Assembly (NCBI GenBank): GCA_946480535.1
Contig: CAMLKA010000010.1
Coordinates: forward strand, 1 to 26,821
Length of the DNA stretch: 26,821 bases
From: an uncultured Candidatus Saccharibacteria bacterium
GTDB lineage: Bacteria; Patescibacteria; Saccharimonadia; Saccharimonadales; UBA1547
Direction of reading: 5' to 3'
Numbering within the stretch: position 1 is the first letter of the stretch; each line of letters opens with the position of its first letter. The notes under the pieces were generated by a model. It saw only the letters and a program-made list of their open reading frames with translations. It made no database searches and was not told the origin of the DNA. A program made the position numbers and the translations under genes. This document shows, in pieces, positions 1 through 9,028 of this stretch.

Positions 1-1946
1 ATAAGATCGCGGAGTTCTGCGGCTTTTTCGAACTCAAGATTCGCACTGGCAAGATCCATTTGCGCTGAAAGGTCTTTTATAAGACTCTTGTACTCGTCCT
101 TTGGAATCTTCTTAAGGTCAAGCTTTGGCTTGTCATCTTCCTTCTTTGGAATAATAGCGCGAAGGCCTTCGTCAATCGCTTTGGCAACGCTGGTAGGTGT
201 AATATTGTGCTCTGTATTGTAGGCCTCTTGAATTCCGCGACGACGGTCGGTTTCTTCAATGGCCTGCTGCATAGACTTTGTAACGGTATCCGCGTACATC
301 AGCACCTTACCCTCAAGGTGACGCGCCGCACGACCAATAATCTGAATCAGCGCGCTCGCGCTACGAAGGAAGCCTTCTTTATCGGCGTCGATAATCGCCA
401 CAAGGCTTACCTCGGGAAGGTCGAGTCCTTCACGAAGCAGGTTAATACCAACCAGTACATCATACACACCCGAACGCAGGTCACGAAGAATATCGCTGCG
501 CTCAAGTGTGTCCACCTCACTGTGAATATACGCGGTCTTTATGTTGAGCTCCAACAAATACGTTGAAAGATCCTCCGCCATTCGCTTCGTAAGTGTCGTT
601 ACAAGCACACGCTGTCCCTTTTCAACCCGCTCGCGAATCTCTGCAATAAGGTCATCAATCTGGCCGGTCGTTGGGCGAACAATAATCTCAGGGTCAATCA
701 AACCAGTCGGACGAATAATCTGCTGTACCGGTTCTGGGCTGTGTGACAGTTCGTATTCGGCAGGAGTTGCTGATACATACACTGCCTGGTGAAGATGTCG
801 GTTAAACTCGTCGAAGGTCAGTGGGCGGTTATCAAGTGCACTCGGCAATCGGAAGCCGTGCTCAACAAGTACTTCTTTACGAGCTCGGTCACCGTTATAC
901 ATACCGCGAACCTGAGGTAATGTCATGTGGCTTTCATCAACAAAGAGGAGGAAATCGTCGGGGAAATAATCAAGAAGTGTCGCTGGCTGTTCGCCTGGCT
1001 CACGGTTCGTGAGATACCGGCTATAGTTCTCGATCCCCTTCACGAAGCCAGTTTCCTCGAGCATTTCAATGTCGTACTTCGTACGTTGGCCAAGGCGCTG
1101 CGCTTCAAGGAGCTTATCGTGCTTTTCAAAGAATTCCATACGCTCCGCAAACTCGGTCTTAATCGCTTCGATTGCGTGGGCGAGTTTTTGCTTTGGCGTC
1201 ACGTAGTGACTGCTTGGGAAGATGTCGATTGAGGCAGGTTCACCGAGGATCTCACCGGTTAACGGATCAATACGCGTCACTCGCTCCACCTCATCGCCAA
1301 AGAACTCAATACGGTACGCAACATCGCTGCCTGCTGGGAACACATCAACAATGTCACCCTTTACACGAAAGGTACCGCGGTGGAAATCAATATCATTTCG
1401 TTGGTATTGGATATCGGTAAGAAGACGAACAAACTTATCTTGTTGGCGACGCTCACCGCGTTTTACGGTAATAGACATCTCGGCATAATCATCAGGCGAA
1501 CCAATACCGTAAATACAACTCACACTGGCAACAATAATCGTGTCACGACGCGTCAGGAGCGCGCTGGTTGCTGCGTGTCGTAAACGGTCAATCTCGTCAT
1601 TGATCTTGCTGTCTTTTTCGATGTAGGTATCACTACTCGCAATGTAGGCTTCCGGCTGATAATAATCGAAGTAACTGACAAAGTAATGCACTTCATTGTC
1701 AGGAAAGAATGATTTGAACTCGCTGTAGAGTTGCGCCGCTAGCGTCTTGTTGTGAGCAAGGACGAGCGTCGGAGCCTGACGCTGCGCAATAATATTTGCC
1801 ATTGTAAAGGTCTTACCCGAACCGGTGACTCCAAGAAGTGTTTGCTCACGCTCGCCCTTTTCCAAACCTTCAACCAATTGAGCAATAGCCGCTGGCTGAT
1901 CACCGGTTGGTTCGTACTGAGAAGAAAGGACAAAACGTTGCTCCAT
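1..1946 (-). CDS. uvrB: UvrABC system protein B (excinuclease subunit B), 3' end cut by window
   Basis: UvrB is the DNA-damage-verifying helicase-like subunit of nucleotide excision repair; it is loaded by UvrA and recruits UvrC. Reading the minus strand from 1946 gives an open frame of about 648 codons to the window edge. It shows Walker A GVTGSGKT, the damage-binding hairpin region [14 protein letters not shown], the DEAD-like box VDESH, helicase motif [11 protein letters not shown], and the start of the C-terminal UVR motif ([11 protein letters not shown]), so only the last residues are missing. The start is the ATG reading [10 protein letters not shown]. An in-frame ATG at 1955 would add MKR but overlaps the -10 box TATAAT (1954-1959). 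There are only 7 nt between that box and the chosen ATG, so the mRNA is probably leaderless. The family call is very secure. Confidence 0.97.
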   Translation of the reverse strand, partial: MEQRFVLSSQYEPTGDQPAAIAQLVEGLEKGEREQTLLGVTGSGKTFTMANIIAQRQAPTLVLAHNKTLAAQLYSEFKSFFPDNEVHYFVSYFDYYQPEAYIASSDTYIEKDSKINDEIDRLRHAATSALLTRRDTIIVASVSCIYGIGSPDDYAEMSITVKRGERRQQDKFVRLLTDIQYQRNDIDFHRGTFRVKGDIVDVFPAGSDVAYRIEFFGDEVERVTRIDPLTGEILGEPASIDIFPSSHYVTPKQKLAHAIEAIKTEFAERMEFFEKHDKLLEAQRLGQRTKYDIEMLEETGFVKGIENYSRYLTNREPGEQPATLLDYFPDDFLLFVDESHMTLPQVRGMYNGDRARKEVLVEHGFRLPSALDNRPLTFDEFNRHLHQAVYVSATPAEYELSHSPEPVQQIIRPTGLIDPEIIVRPTTGQIDDLIAEIRERVEKGQRVLVTTLTKRMAEDLSTYLLELNIKTAYIHSEVDTLERSDILRDLRSGVYDVLVGINLLREGLDLPEVSLVAIIDADKEGFLRSASALIQIIGRAARHLEGKVLMYADTVTKSMQQAIEETDRRRGIQEAYNTEHNITPTSVAKAIDEGLRAIIPKKEDDKPKLDLKKIPKDEYKSLIKDLSAQMDLASANLEFEKAAELRDL

Positions 1947-1953
1947 CCTTTTC

Positions 1954-1959
1954 ATTATA
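1954..1959 (-). promoter_or_regulatory. -10 box of uvrB, leaderless-type
   Basis: On the minus strand GCGTATAATG holds a perfect TATAAT 7 nt upstream of the uvrB ATG. Transcription would normally begin 6-8 nt downstream, that is, at the start codon itself. No clear -35 at 17 nt is seen. The same GCGTATAATG string occurs upstream of pheS. Confidence 0.6.
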
Positions 1960-1961
1960 CG

Positions 1962-2573
1962 CTAGTCTATTTTCTTCAACAGACTAAAGGCATCGCTGAA
2001 GGACTTTTGGTATGCCTGGAGCTTCTCGGCGTCGCTCGTACAGGTCGTGTCCGCAAGCGATAATCCATACACAACACCATCAACGGTGGTTGTCTTTGCG
2101 AGCGTTGTCCGCTCACTCTCTGTTGGGTTTGCAAGGATGGAGGCAAATGTTCCAGCATCATTCGTACATTTTGTTCCTACCAGCTGAGAGCTCCGAAACT
2201 CTACGTAACGCGTCCCGTTATTCGCCCTCAGTACTTCATATTCAAACCCGCCAATACCCTTCACGTAGGACACGGTAATGGTCATAGGAACAATATCGAT
2301 AGTCGCCACGGTCGCAGGATCAAGCGCCGGCTCTTGGCCACTCTGGCCCGCTCCGTCGGAACTTACGGGTGTATCGCCTTCATCAGGGTTCGCAGCCGTG
2401 CCATCAGAGCTATTACTTGAATCGCTCGTATTTGAAGTTTCAGGTTGCACGTAGGGATCTTGCTTGCCCGGACTCAGTACTCGAATCAATGCAACCGTTC
2501 CAATCGCAACCAATAAAACAGCCAAGATCGATAAGGTAGTAACAAGTGTGCGCCGCCCCTTCTTCTGTACCAT
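1962..2573 (-). CDS. Membrane-anchored extracytoplasmic protein, unknown function
   Basis: This is a 203-residue protein I do not recognise. It begins with a short basic segment (MVQKKGRRT) and one hydrophobic helix (about residues 9-31), so it is probably an uncleaved signal anchor with the rest outside the cell. Residues about 40-82 form a low-complexity Ser/Thr/Asp/Gly/Pro linker typical of secreted, wall-spanning stalks. The folded part (about 90-203) has two cysteines (C136, C178) that could form a disulfide. No lipobox Cys is present, so it is not a lipoprotein. It lies 15 bp upstream of uvrB on the same strand, but uvrB has its own -10 box, so co-function is unlikely. A weak Shine-Dalgarno (GAGGG) precedes the ATG. 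Confidence 0.7.
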   Translation of the reverse strand: MVQKKGRRTLVTTLSILAVLLVAIGTVALIRVLSPGKQDPYVQPETSNTSDSSNSSDGTAANPDEGDTPVSSDGAGQSGQEPALDPATVATIDIVPMTITVSYVKGIGGFEYEVLRANNGTRYVEFRSSQLVGTKCTNDAGTFASILANPTESERTTLAKTTTVDGVVYGLSLADTTCTSDAEKLQAYQKSFSDAFSLLKKID

Positions 2574-2636
2574 ATACCCTCGCAGTTAATTACTCTTAAG
2601 CATAGCCATTTCAGGCCCTGATGTAAAGATTACTTT

Positions 2637-4592
2637 TTAGCGGTTATCATCACGGTAGGACTCGTTGATGTAATTCACGATATCATCATAGTTATCGTAA
2701 ATACGGTAGAGCTCTGTATCTTCGTATGAGATAGTCTGATATTGGTCGAGCATAATCTCACGAATCGCAGCGTCAAATGGTCGCCAGAATTCACTTCCTA
2801 CCAATACGATCGGCGTTCGTTCAATCTTAGCGGTTTGCATAAGCGCAAGAATTTCAAAGAGTTCGTCAAATGTACCGAAGCCACCCGGGAAGTAGACGAA
2901 AGCACTTGCATCGAGGGTCATCGCCACCTTACGTCCGAAGAAGTGTTGGAACTGGAAGTTCTCGGTCGTGTACTCGTTAAGAGCCTGCTCCTTTGGAAGG
3001 AGGATATTCAATCCAATTGACGTACCGCCGGCTTCATACGCGCCACGGTTTGCCGCCTCCATAACACCATTACCACCACCGGTGATAACAGCGAAGCCGT
3101 CTTGTGCTAAGCGACGAGATAAGTCGTAAGCGCCCATTGTAATTGAATCATCTTGAGGCTTACGCGCCGAACCGAACACCGTCACGGTCTTTTCATACTT
3201 CGCAAGGATCGAAAAAACACTTTCGAATTCATCGACAACCGTCTCGAGGCGACCTTCGGCAGCCGCAATCAAACGCTCGCGAACAATCAGGTTCTTCTTC
3301 GTGCGATCTTTTCGAATCGCTGACGTTTTCTTTGCCTTTGGCTTTACTAACGGAAGTTTTTCAGGAGCAATCATGTCGTTATCAAGCTGCGCAAGCACTT
3401 GATCTGCCAAGTTCTTGAAGCCCATGTAGCGAACAAAGATTTCATTCCAAAGACTTTCGCGGAAGTGGTATGCATAACGACCACCGTACGATTCTTTGTT
3501 TGAATACGCGAAGCTTACATCAAAGAGGTTAAATGCCACCGGGAAGCCGTCGTAATTCAACCCAACGTAGTCGCGGTCTTTCCAGAATTCAAGCTCTGGG
3601 TCGAGTTGGAATAAAAGATCCTCTGCGCGACGCCAGTGAAGGTCTTCGGGCTGTACGTGCGGTTCGAAAGCCACCTTATCAATAGAGTCTTCTTTGTGCT
3701 TTCCAAGGTACCTTTGAATAACGCGCCAGTGCACACGCTTCCCAGCCATTTGGCTTCCAGTGCCCGGATCGGCAATCAGTGTCTCAACAACGGTTTTACC
3801 GAAGTGTGGCTGCTTACTTTTAAGCTTAAAGAAGGTCGAGTAAAGCTTCACTTCGTTCATGTAGTGGAATAGGAGCGGAAGTGTCTTCAGCGCAAGTCCG
3901 CGCATTTTGCGAATATGCATTGGAACGACAACGATAATTCCCATTTCCTTAGTGTGCGTGACGTTGTGGAGCTTCTTTTGAACAAAGTGCGCCGCAAGGT
4001 CAACATACTTATCGTGGTCCATTTGCACGATACGTAGATCGCGTTCTTCGTAGTCTTCAGGAGTAATTTGTTTAAACAGTTCGTTGTATTCAACCAGCCA
4101 TTCTGGACCCTCTGAGAAACGGAGCGCGGTATAAATTTCGTCAAAGTCTTCACCTTCAAACATCTTCTCGACATCATCGTAGCCAAGCTTCTTCATAAGT
4201 TGCTTCGGTGGCATTTGGCGTAGGAGGTCTTTGGCACGCTCACGCTTCAATACAAACACCTTGCGATTGAACTTCACCTTGTTTGCCGCTTCAATCATGA
4301 ATGGCACAAGGTACTTCACATCTTCAGAACGAGCTTCATCGGCGCCAATAATACGCACAAGCCGCTTAATATCTTGCTCGACACGTCCTAAAAGCGCGTG
4401 GTACACCTCTTCACCTGTCGCTGCCGCCGGGTTGAGCCCAAGTTGGCGCAAGTTTTCGTGAGCCATTGCGGTAATATCACCAATAAGTTTTACGTCCGCA
4501 CCAGTACGTCCACTGACGTCCTCGAGTTGATGGAGGGCCTGCGTGAAGATTGGTTCTTCCGCGTCCAACAAATCACTTAGAAATTTTGCCAT
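2637..4592 (-). CDS. LOG/PpnN-like nucleotide 5'-monophosphate nucleosidase with long N-terminal domain
   Basis: This 651-residue protein has a C-terminal LOG (lysine-decarboxylase-like Rossmann) domain from about residue 465. Family hallmarks are GGGNGVMEAANRGA (505-518), FGRK (552-555) and PGGFGTFDE (569-577), including the conserved Arg and Glu of phosphoribohydrolases. LOG and PpnN enzymes split nucleoside 5'-monophosphates into base and ribose 5-phosphate. Residues 1-460 are an additional region that I do not recognise. It is mostly helical and charged at the start, with a Lys-rich linker near 415-435. Typical LOG proteins are about 200 residues and E. coli PpnN about 450, so this is an unusually long architecture. 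It is the last gene of the gap operon and starts 3 bp after the pfkB-like stop codon. Supply of ribose 5-phosphate to the operon's enzymes is inferred from context. Confidence 0.85.
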   Translation of the reverse strand: MAKFLSDLLDAEEPIFTQALHQLEDVSGRTGADVKLIGDITAMAHENLRQLGLNPAAATGEEVYHALLGRVEQDIKRLVRIIGADEARSEDVKYLVPFMIEAANKVKFNRKVFVLKRERAKDLLRQMPPKQLMKKLGYDDVEKMFEGEDFDEIYTALRFSEGPEWLVEYNELFKQITPEDYEERDLRIVQMDHDKYVDLAAHFVQKKLHNVTHTKEMGIIVVVPMHIRKMRGLALKTLPLLFHYMNEVKLYSTFFKLKSKQPHFGKTVVETLIADPGTGSQMAGKRVHWRVIQRYLGKHKEDSIDKVAFEPHVQPEDLHWRRAEDLLFQLDPELEFWKDRDYVGLNYDGFPVAFNLFDVSFAYSNKESYGGRYAYHFRESLWNEIFVRYMGFKNLADQVLAQLDNDMIAPEKLPLVKPKAKKTSAIRKDRTKKNLIVRERLIAAAEGRLETVVDEFESVFSILAKYEKTVTVFGSARKPQDDSITMGAYDLSRRLAQDGFAVITGGGNGVMEAANRGAYEAGGTSIGLNILLPKEQALNEYTTENFQFQHFFGRKVAMTLDASAFVYFPGGFGTFDELFEILALMQTAKIERTPIVLVGSEFWRPFDAAIREIMLDQYQTISYEDTELYRIYDNYDDIVNYINESYRDDNR

Positions 4593-4595
4593 GTC

Positions 4596-5564
4596 TTAAT
4601 ACTCCTTTTCCGTCAGTGGCATATCGTGTAGCTCAACACCCTTATGTAAAATTCCTTCTTTTGCACCAATGTACTGCACAACCGATGTTGAATTAGCACT
4701 TGCGAAAATAATTGCTTCTTTCAATGACTTCCCTTGAGCGTAAGCGCTCAAGAAGCCAGATCCGAAGGCGTCTCCAGCCCCCGTACGATCGATTACTGGA
4801 ACATCTTCATACATTCCAGCCGACACAACTGTTTTACTGTCAGTCGCTACAACCCCGTTTGGCCCGTCACTCACAATCGCGACAGGAACATAGTGCGTTA
4901 AGTGTCGAACCAGCTCTTCAGAGGTCTCGCCGTGCACAATCATTTGCGCTTCTTCTTTATTTACAGCCAACACCTCAACATCTTCAAGAAGCCCTTTGAG
5001 TTTATCGGTCTCTTTTAGTTCAACGCCCGCAGGGTTAAGCATGACTTTTACATTATTTTTTGCCGCCCGGCTAATAATTCGCTCCAGAAGCTCCATGTCA
5101 CCAAGTGATGAAATATAAATCCACTCGCCTTCTTCAATAATAGAGAGGTCAAGCTCAGAGTTCTTTGCCGTTGGCATTGTCCCTTTATAGTTCAGAATAG
5201 TTCGCTCACCACCCTCGAGCATCAAGATGACTGAGTAGCTCGCTTTAAAATGCTCGCTTTGATGCACGTGGCTTGTATCAACACCCTCTCGATCGAGACT
5301 TTGAAGGATAGTTTCGCTTGGAGCGTCATCACCAATACACCACGCGTACTTACTGTGAATTCCCTGACGAGCAAACGTTACTGCTGCGTTCGTCACGTTT
5401 CCACCTGTCGAAAAGATAACTTCATCGAGATCAAGCTTTTGCCCCACTGGAAGTTGCTCGTACTTTACACCCTTATGTTCGAACTCGGTGAAAGCTTCGG
5501 CACTCTTAAGGAATACATCCTGTGTTGCCTTACCAATAGTAACGATTGTTGGCACTTGTGCCAT
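4596..5564 (-). CDS. PfkB-family carbohydrate or nucleoside kinase
   Basis: This 322-residue ribokinase-fold kinase transfers phosphate from ATP to a sugar or nucleoside hydroxyl. Visible signatures are the N-terminal PfkB motif around GGNVTNAAV (54-62), the Asn/Glu region NKEEA (202-206), and the C-terminal anion-hole motif TGAGDAFGSGF (261-271), whose Asp265 is the expected catalytic base. Substrate cannot be read from sequence: ribokinase, adenosine kinase and fructose 6-phosphate kinase activities all occur in the family. It sits 3 bp after fba and 3 bp before the LOG-like gene. In this operon it could phosphorylate a scavenged ribose or nucleoside, or stand in for the phosphofructokinase that many CPR genomes lack. 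Both roles are inference. Confidence 0.9.
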   Translation of the reverse strand: MAQVPTIVTIGKATQDVFLKSAEAFTEFEHKGVKYEQLPVGQKLDLDEVIFSTGGNVTNAAVTFARQGIHSKYAWCIGDDAPSETILQSLDREGVDTSHVHQSEHFKASYSVILMLEGGERTILNYKGTMPTAKNSELDLSIIEEGEWIYISSLGDMELLERIISRAAKNNVKVMLNPAGVELKETDKLKGLLEDVEVLAVNKEEAQMIVHGETSEELVRHLTHYVPVAIVSDGPNGVVATDSKTVVSAGMYEDVPVIDRTGAGDAFGSGFLSAYAQGKSLKEAIIFASANSTSVVQYIGAKEGILHKGVELHDMPLTEKEY

Positions 5565-5567
5565 AGT

Positions 5568-6479
5568 TCAGACGACAGCCTTTCCGGCGCAACCAAAGGC
5601 TTGGATTTTTTCTTCAACAACCGCTTGAACGGCATCTTTTACCTTATCCATGAGCTTTACAACTGCAAATTCATCCGGGTGTTCTTTGAGCTCTTGCTCC
5701 ATAACCGTACGGAATGCATAACGCATGTCACTATTGATGTTGATCTTGCTCACGCCGATCTTAGCAGCGTCTTCGAAGAAATGAAGAGGGGTTCCAGAAC
5801 CACCATGAAGGCTAATCTGACAAGGAATTGCTTCACGAATACGACCAAGCAGCTCAAGATCGAGCTCTTTTGGCACTGGATACTTACCATGGAGGTTGCC
5901 GATTGCAGCGGCAAAGGTATCGATACCGGTTGCTTCAACAAATGACTTTGCACCTTCAGGGGTCGAGAAGGTTTTCTTGATTTCGTCATAGTTAATTTCT
6001 TCCGTGTGGACATTACTACTTCCACCGAAATAGTGTGGCTCACTTTCGACGAGAGCGCCGGTGAACTTGGCGTATTCAACCACTTCGCGGGTCTTAGCGA
6101 TAATTTCTTCTTCTGAAGCATCGTGATTCGCCTGAGAAATATCGATATGGATAAACTCGTAGCCAGCGTCGATTGCTTGCTTACATGCCTCTACGGTTGG
6201 GCTGTGGTCGAGATTAAGATACATCTCGATGCCATATTCCTTTTTGTAGTTATCGACCATGTCGCGAACGTTCTCGAGACCCATAGCCTCAACTTCACCC
6301 TGGCTTACTTCCACCAATACTGGTGCGTTCGTTTTTTGCGCCGCACGTGCAATAGCGATAAGTGTTTCCTGGTTGTCGATATTAAACGCACCGACAGCAA
6401 AGCCCTGTTGACGGCTTCGCTGCATAAGATGACGAGCGCGCAGTGTATTGTCGCGAATTTCTGCTATTGTTAGCCCCAT
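5568..6479 (-). CDS. fba: Class II fructose-bisphosphate aldolase
   Basis: This 303-residue zinc-dependent aldolase interconverts fructose 1,6-bisphosphate with glyceraldehyde 3-phosphate and dihydroxyacetone phosphate. Class II motifs are NLDHSPT with the catalytic Asp and Zn-binding His, the second-metal region (SEPHYFGG), the GNLHGKYP histidine, SLHGGSGTP, and the phosphate-binding segment ININSDMRYAF. A related tagatose-bisphosphate aldolase specificity cannot be excluded, but the neighbours (gap, transketolase) favour the glycolytic role. It has its own -10 box (6520-6525) and a strong AGGGGG ribosome binding site 9 nt before ATG, so it can be expressed separately from the upstream operon. 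The product is cytoplasmic. Confidence 0.95.
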   Translation of the reverse strand: MGLTIAEIRDNTLRARHLMQRSRQQGFAVGAFNIDNQETLIAIARAAQKTNAPVLVEVSQGEVEAMGLENVRDMVDNYKKEYGIEMYLNLDHSPTVEACKQAIDAGYEFIHIDISQANHDASEEEIIAKTREVVEYAKFTGALVESEPHYFGGSSNVHTEEINYDEIKKTFSTPEGAKSFVEATGIDTFAAAIGNLHGKYPVPKELDLELLGRIREAIPCQISLHGGSGTPLHFFEDAAKIGVSKININSDMRYAFRTVMEQELKEHPDEFAVVKLMDKVKDAVQAVVEEKIQAFGCAGKAVV

Positions 6480-6519
6480 TGAATAATGCCCCCTAAAGAT
6501 AATGATTACTCTTGGGACC

Positions 6520-6525
6520 AGTATA
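6520..6525 (-). promoter_or_regulatory. Internal extended -10 promoter ahead of fba
   Basis: The minus strand reads TGCTATACT, an extended -10 (TGnTATACT), lying within the gap between tktC and fba and at the very end of tktC. It would give a leader of about 35 nt that contains AGGGGG. It suggests an extra transcript for fba, the kinase and the LOG-like gene. Confidence 0.5.
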
Positions 6526-6529
6526 GCAC

Positions 6530-7522
6530 TTATGCTTGGTGGTAGCGAGGCATTTCTTCAACAAATTTCTGAACAGTTTTGGCAACCTTGTCACCGGTAA
6601 GTCCAAAGTATTCCATCAGCTCCGTCGGAGCGCCCGACTCCCCAAAGCGATCATAGATACCAATACGCTTCACAGGCATAGGAAGAACGTCACTCAAGAA
6701 TTCTGTCACCGCGCTTCCAAATCCGCCTGCGGCCTGCGCTTCTTCTGCAGTAACAACACGTCCGGTCTTGCGAGCGCTTGCAAGCAAAGTTTCTTCATCG
6801 AGCGGCTTAATTGTCGGAACGTGGACCACTTCAGCGTTAATCCCTTGCGTTTCAAGAATCTGCGCGGCAACAAGAAGCTGGTAGGTCATTGTGCCCGTAC
6901 CAAACAGCGAGACGTCCTCACCTTCCTTCAAAACATACGCCTTACCAATTTCAAATGGTGCATCGGCGGTACTAAAGATTGGTGTCTTTTCACGCGCAAG
7001 ACGAAGGTAGCTTGGTTTGCCGTTTTCAGCAATGGCAAGTGTCGCCTTTTCTGCCTCAAGACTATCACCAGGCGCAACCACCACCATATTTGGTAATACG
7101 CGCATAATCGCAATATCTTCAAGCATTTGGTGCGTTGCACCATCTGGACCAACACTCACACCGGCATGCGAACCAACAATCTTTACGGGTTGATTGTTCA
7201 ACGTTGCAGTCGTACGAATCTGCTCCCAGTTACGACCTGGGCTAAACGCTGCATAGCTACTGGTAAACGGAACTTTTCCAGCGCGAGCCAAACCACTCGC
7301 AACCGTAACAAGATTTTGCTCGGCGATACCAATCTCAACGAAACGCTTCGGAAAGGCCTCACGAAATAGGTGCATTTGCGTACTTTCAGTAAGATCAGCA
7401 CAAAGCGCAACAATGTTCTCATTCGCCTCACCGGCGGCCTTAAGGCCGCGGCCAAATCCAGCGCGAATCGGCTCGAGTTCAACCTCTTTGTTATATACCA
7501 ATGGATTTAATGGATATGTCAT
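6530..7522 (-). CDS. Transketolase, C-terminal subunit (pyrimidine-binding and C-terminal domains)
   Basis: This is the second half of a split transketolase, 330 residues. With its partner it moves two-carbon ketol units between sugar phosphates in the non-oxidative pentose phosphate pathway. The Pyr-domain motif FVEIGIAEQN (61-70) carries Glu68, the residue that activates the thiamine diphosphate aminopyrimidine ring; GATHQMLEDIAIMR and the C-terminal transketolase domain follow. Single-chain transketolases are about 650 residues; two adjacent half genes are common in Archaea and CPR bacteria. The ATG overlaps the TGA of tktN by 4 nt (ATGA), which fits translational coupling of 1:1 subunits. 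The related half-subunits of DXP synthase or E1 dehydrogenases are less likely given the pathway neighbours. Confidence 0.93.
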   Translation of the reverse strand: MTYPLNPLVYNKEVELEPIRAGFGRGLKAAGEANENIVALCADLTESTQMHLFREAFPKRFVEIGIAEQNLVTVASGLARAGKVPFTSSYAAFSPGRNWEQIRTTATLNNQPVKIVGSHAGVSVGPDGATHQMLEDIAIMRVLPNMVVVAPGDSLEAEKATLAIAENGKPSYLRLAREKTPIFSTADAPFEIGKAYVLKEGEDVSLFGTGTMTYQLLVAAQILETQGINAEVVHVPTIKPLDEETLLASARKTGRVVTAEEAQAAGGFGSAVTEFLSDVLPMPVKRIGIYDRFGESGAPTELMEYFGLTGDKVAKTVQKFVEEMPRYHQA

Positions 7523-8382
7523 ACACCAGCCCCCTCATGCGTAATTTTGCCACCAAGTGTTCGGAGGTCTTCAAGCGCCTCCTTCGCCTGCTCGGCGTTT
7601 GGCGGAATACCGTGCCACTTGTAGTTATATTCCATAAAATCAACGCCCTTACCAGGAATTGTGTGCGCAATCACCACGGTTGGACGGTTCGTAATTGCAC
7701 GCGCCTGACTTGCGGCATCGATAATGCTTTCAATATTGTGGCCATCGATTTCAAGTACATGCCACCCAAATGATTCCCACTTCCCCTTCAGGTCTTCAAG
7801 TGGCATAACATCTTCGGTCGTACCGTCAATTTGAATGTTATTTCGGTCGATAAAAGCAATCAGTTGAGAAAGTTTGTACTTGCCGGCGAACATCGCCGCT
7901 TCCCAGATATTCCCTTCATTCAATTCGCCGTCACCCATAACGGTGTACACGAAACGGTGTGGATTTTCATCGAGATAACGAAGGCTGTATGCGTACCCGG
8001 CAGCTTGAGACAAACCACTTCCAAGCGGCCCACTGGTGTTTTCAAGACCAGGCAGTTTTTCACGCTCCGGGTGACCCTGAAGGCGACTTCCAAACTTACG
8101 AAGGGTGGTGAGTTCGGTTTTATCAAAGAAGCCAGCCTCGGCCATAGTTGCGTACTGAACGGGTACACAGTGACCATTGCTTAGGAAGAATACGTCGCGC
8201 TCACCCCACTCTGGCTCGTCTGCCTTGTAATTCATGATGTCGAAATACAGTGCAGCAAAAATATCTGCAAGACCCAACGGACCGGCACTGTGGCCGCTTC
8301 CCGCTGCTTCAAGCATAGTAATAATATCGCGACGAATGTCGTTTGCTTTCTGTTCGAGTTGTGCGATTGTTAACTGACCCAC
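7519..8382 (-). CDS. Transketolase, N-terminal subunit (thiamine diphosphate-binding domain)
   Basis: This 287-residue protein is the PP domain half of transketolase. It has the thiamine diphosphate/Mg signature GDGELNEGNIWEA (150-162, followed by a conserved Asn in the family), the substrate-phosphate and catalytic histidines in GSGHSAGPLG (28-37) and SNGH (68-71), and the GHPE and TSGPLGSGLSQA segments. It acts in the cytoplasm with the product of the next gene, whose start overlaps this stop codon. The start lies 1 bp after the stop of the epimerase-like gene, so rpiB, the epimerase and both transketolase halves are effectively one translational unit. Confidence 0.94.
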   Translation of the reverse strand: MGQLTIAQLEQKANDIRRDIITMLEAAGSGHSAGPLGLADIFAALYFDIMNYKADEPEWGERDVFFLSNGHCVPVQYATMAEAGFFDKTELTTLRKFGSRLQGHPEREKLPGLENTSGPLGSGLSQAAGYAYSLRYLDENPHRFVYTVMGDGELNEGNIWEAAMFAGKYKLSQLIAFIDRNNIQIDGTTEDVMPLEDLKGKWESFGWHVLEIDGHNIESIIDAASQARAITNRPTVVIAHTIPGKGVDFMEYNYKWHGIPPNAEQAKEALEDLRTLGGKITHEGAGV

Positions 8383-8383
8383 C

Positions 8384-9028
8384 CTAAATTACTCCGTGCT
8401 TATTAATTTCTTTGACAAGTTCATTGTACGTATCTGCCGGACTTGTGGCATTAGCGATTTCTCCTCCAACATTCAACACATCCACGCCGCCTTGTGTCAG
8501 GGTATAGGCATTCTCAATTTTCACGCCACCATCCCAACCAATTTCAACGTCAGGTTTAATCTTCTTGATAAGCCGAATCTTCTCGAGCTGCATCATACTT
8601 GCCGTACCGCCAAACTTTCCAAGATCTCCTGAGAAGATCATTACATGGTCTGAAGCTTGAATAGCAGCTTGTACCGAAGCCGGAACTGTCGTCTTGAGAA
8701 GAGCGATCCCCGCCTTAATACCCGCCTGCTTCAGCGCAGCAAGGTGCGGCAAGAGGTCTTCCTGTGTTTCGGTATGAAAAATAACCATACTTGGCTTCAA
8801 CTTGATAAGTTGTGCGATATGCTCTGATGGACGAGCCACCATAGCGTGCACGTCAACCTCCCACCCCTGCGGCCAGAATAATTGCCCTTCATTCAAAAGA
8901 AAGGTTGGTGCAAATTCACCATCACTAATGTCGATATGAACACGACGTGCAAATGTTTGGAGCTTTTCGGTTGATTCGCGGAGCTGGTCAACCGTTTCTA
9001 CCATAATTGTCGGAACAATCACACTCAT
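8384..9028 (-). CDS. Ribulose-phosphate 3-epimerase-like TIM-barrel protein
   Basis: This is a 214-residue protein of the ribulose-phosphate binding barrel family, which interconverts ribulose 5-phosphate and xylulose 5-phosphate. The four metal-ligand positions expected for Rpe appear present: H31 and D33 (HIDISDG), H61 (DVHAMV) and D166 (WDGG). The usual phosphate and flap motif near PGFGGQ is instead GDLGKFGG, and the N-terminal segment differs from typical Rpe, so this is a divergent member and may have shifted specificity. Its ATG overlaps the rpiB stop by one base (TAATG), and the transketolase gene follows after 1 bp. The pathway context strongly supports the epimerase role. Confidence 0.85.
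   Translation of the reverse strand: MSVIVPTIMVETVDQLRESTEKLQTFARRVHIDISDGEFAPTFLLNEGQLFWPQGWEVDVHAMVARPSEHIAQLIKLKPSMVIFHTETQEDLLPHLAALKQAGIKAGIALLKTTVPASVQAAIQASDHVMIFSGDLGKFGGTASMMQLEKIRLIKKIKPDVEIGWDGGVKIENAYTLTQGGVDVLNVGGEIANATSPADTYNELVKEINKHGVI

Noticed and set aside
207..1583. Several plus-strand open frames opposite uvrB
   Set aside because: They are antisense shadows of the uvrB frame, with low-complexity Arg/Thr/Ser translations and no ribosome binding sites.
2585..2636. Possible terminator after the LOG-like gene (TCAGGGCCTGA palindrome)
   Set aside because: The stem is only four base pairs with no adjacent T run.
5250..5945. 231-codon plus-strand open frame across the fba/pfkB-like junction
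   Set aside because: It lies antisense to two clearly identified enzymes and shows no family motifs; its length is a by-product of codon bias on the other strand.
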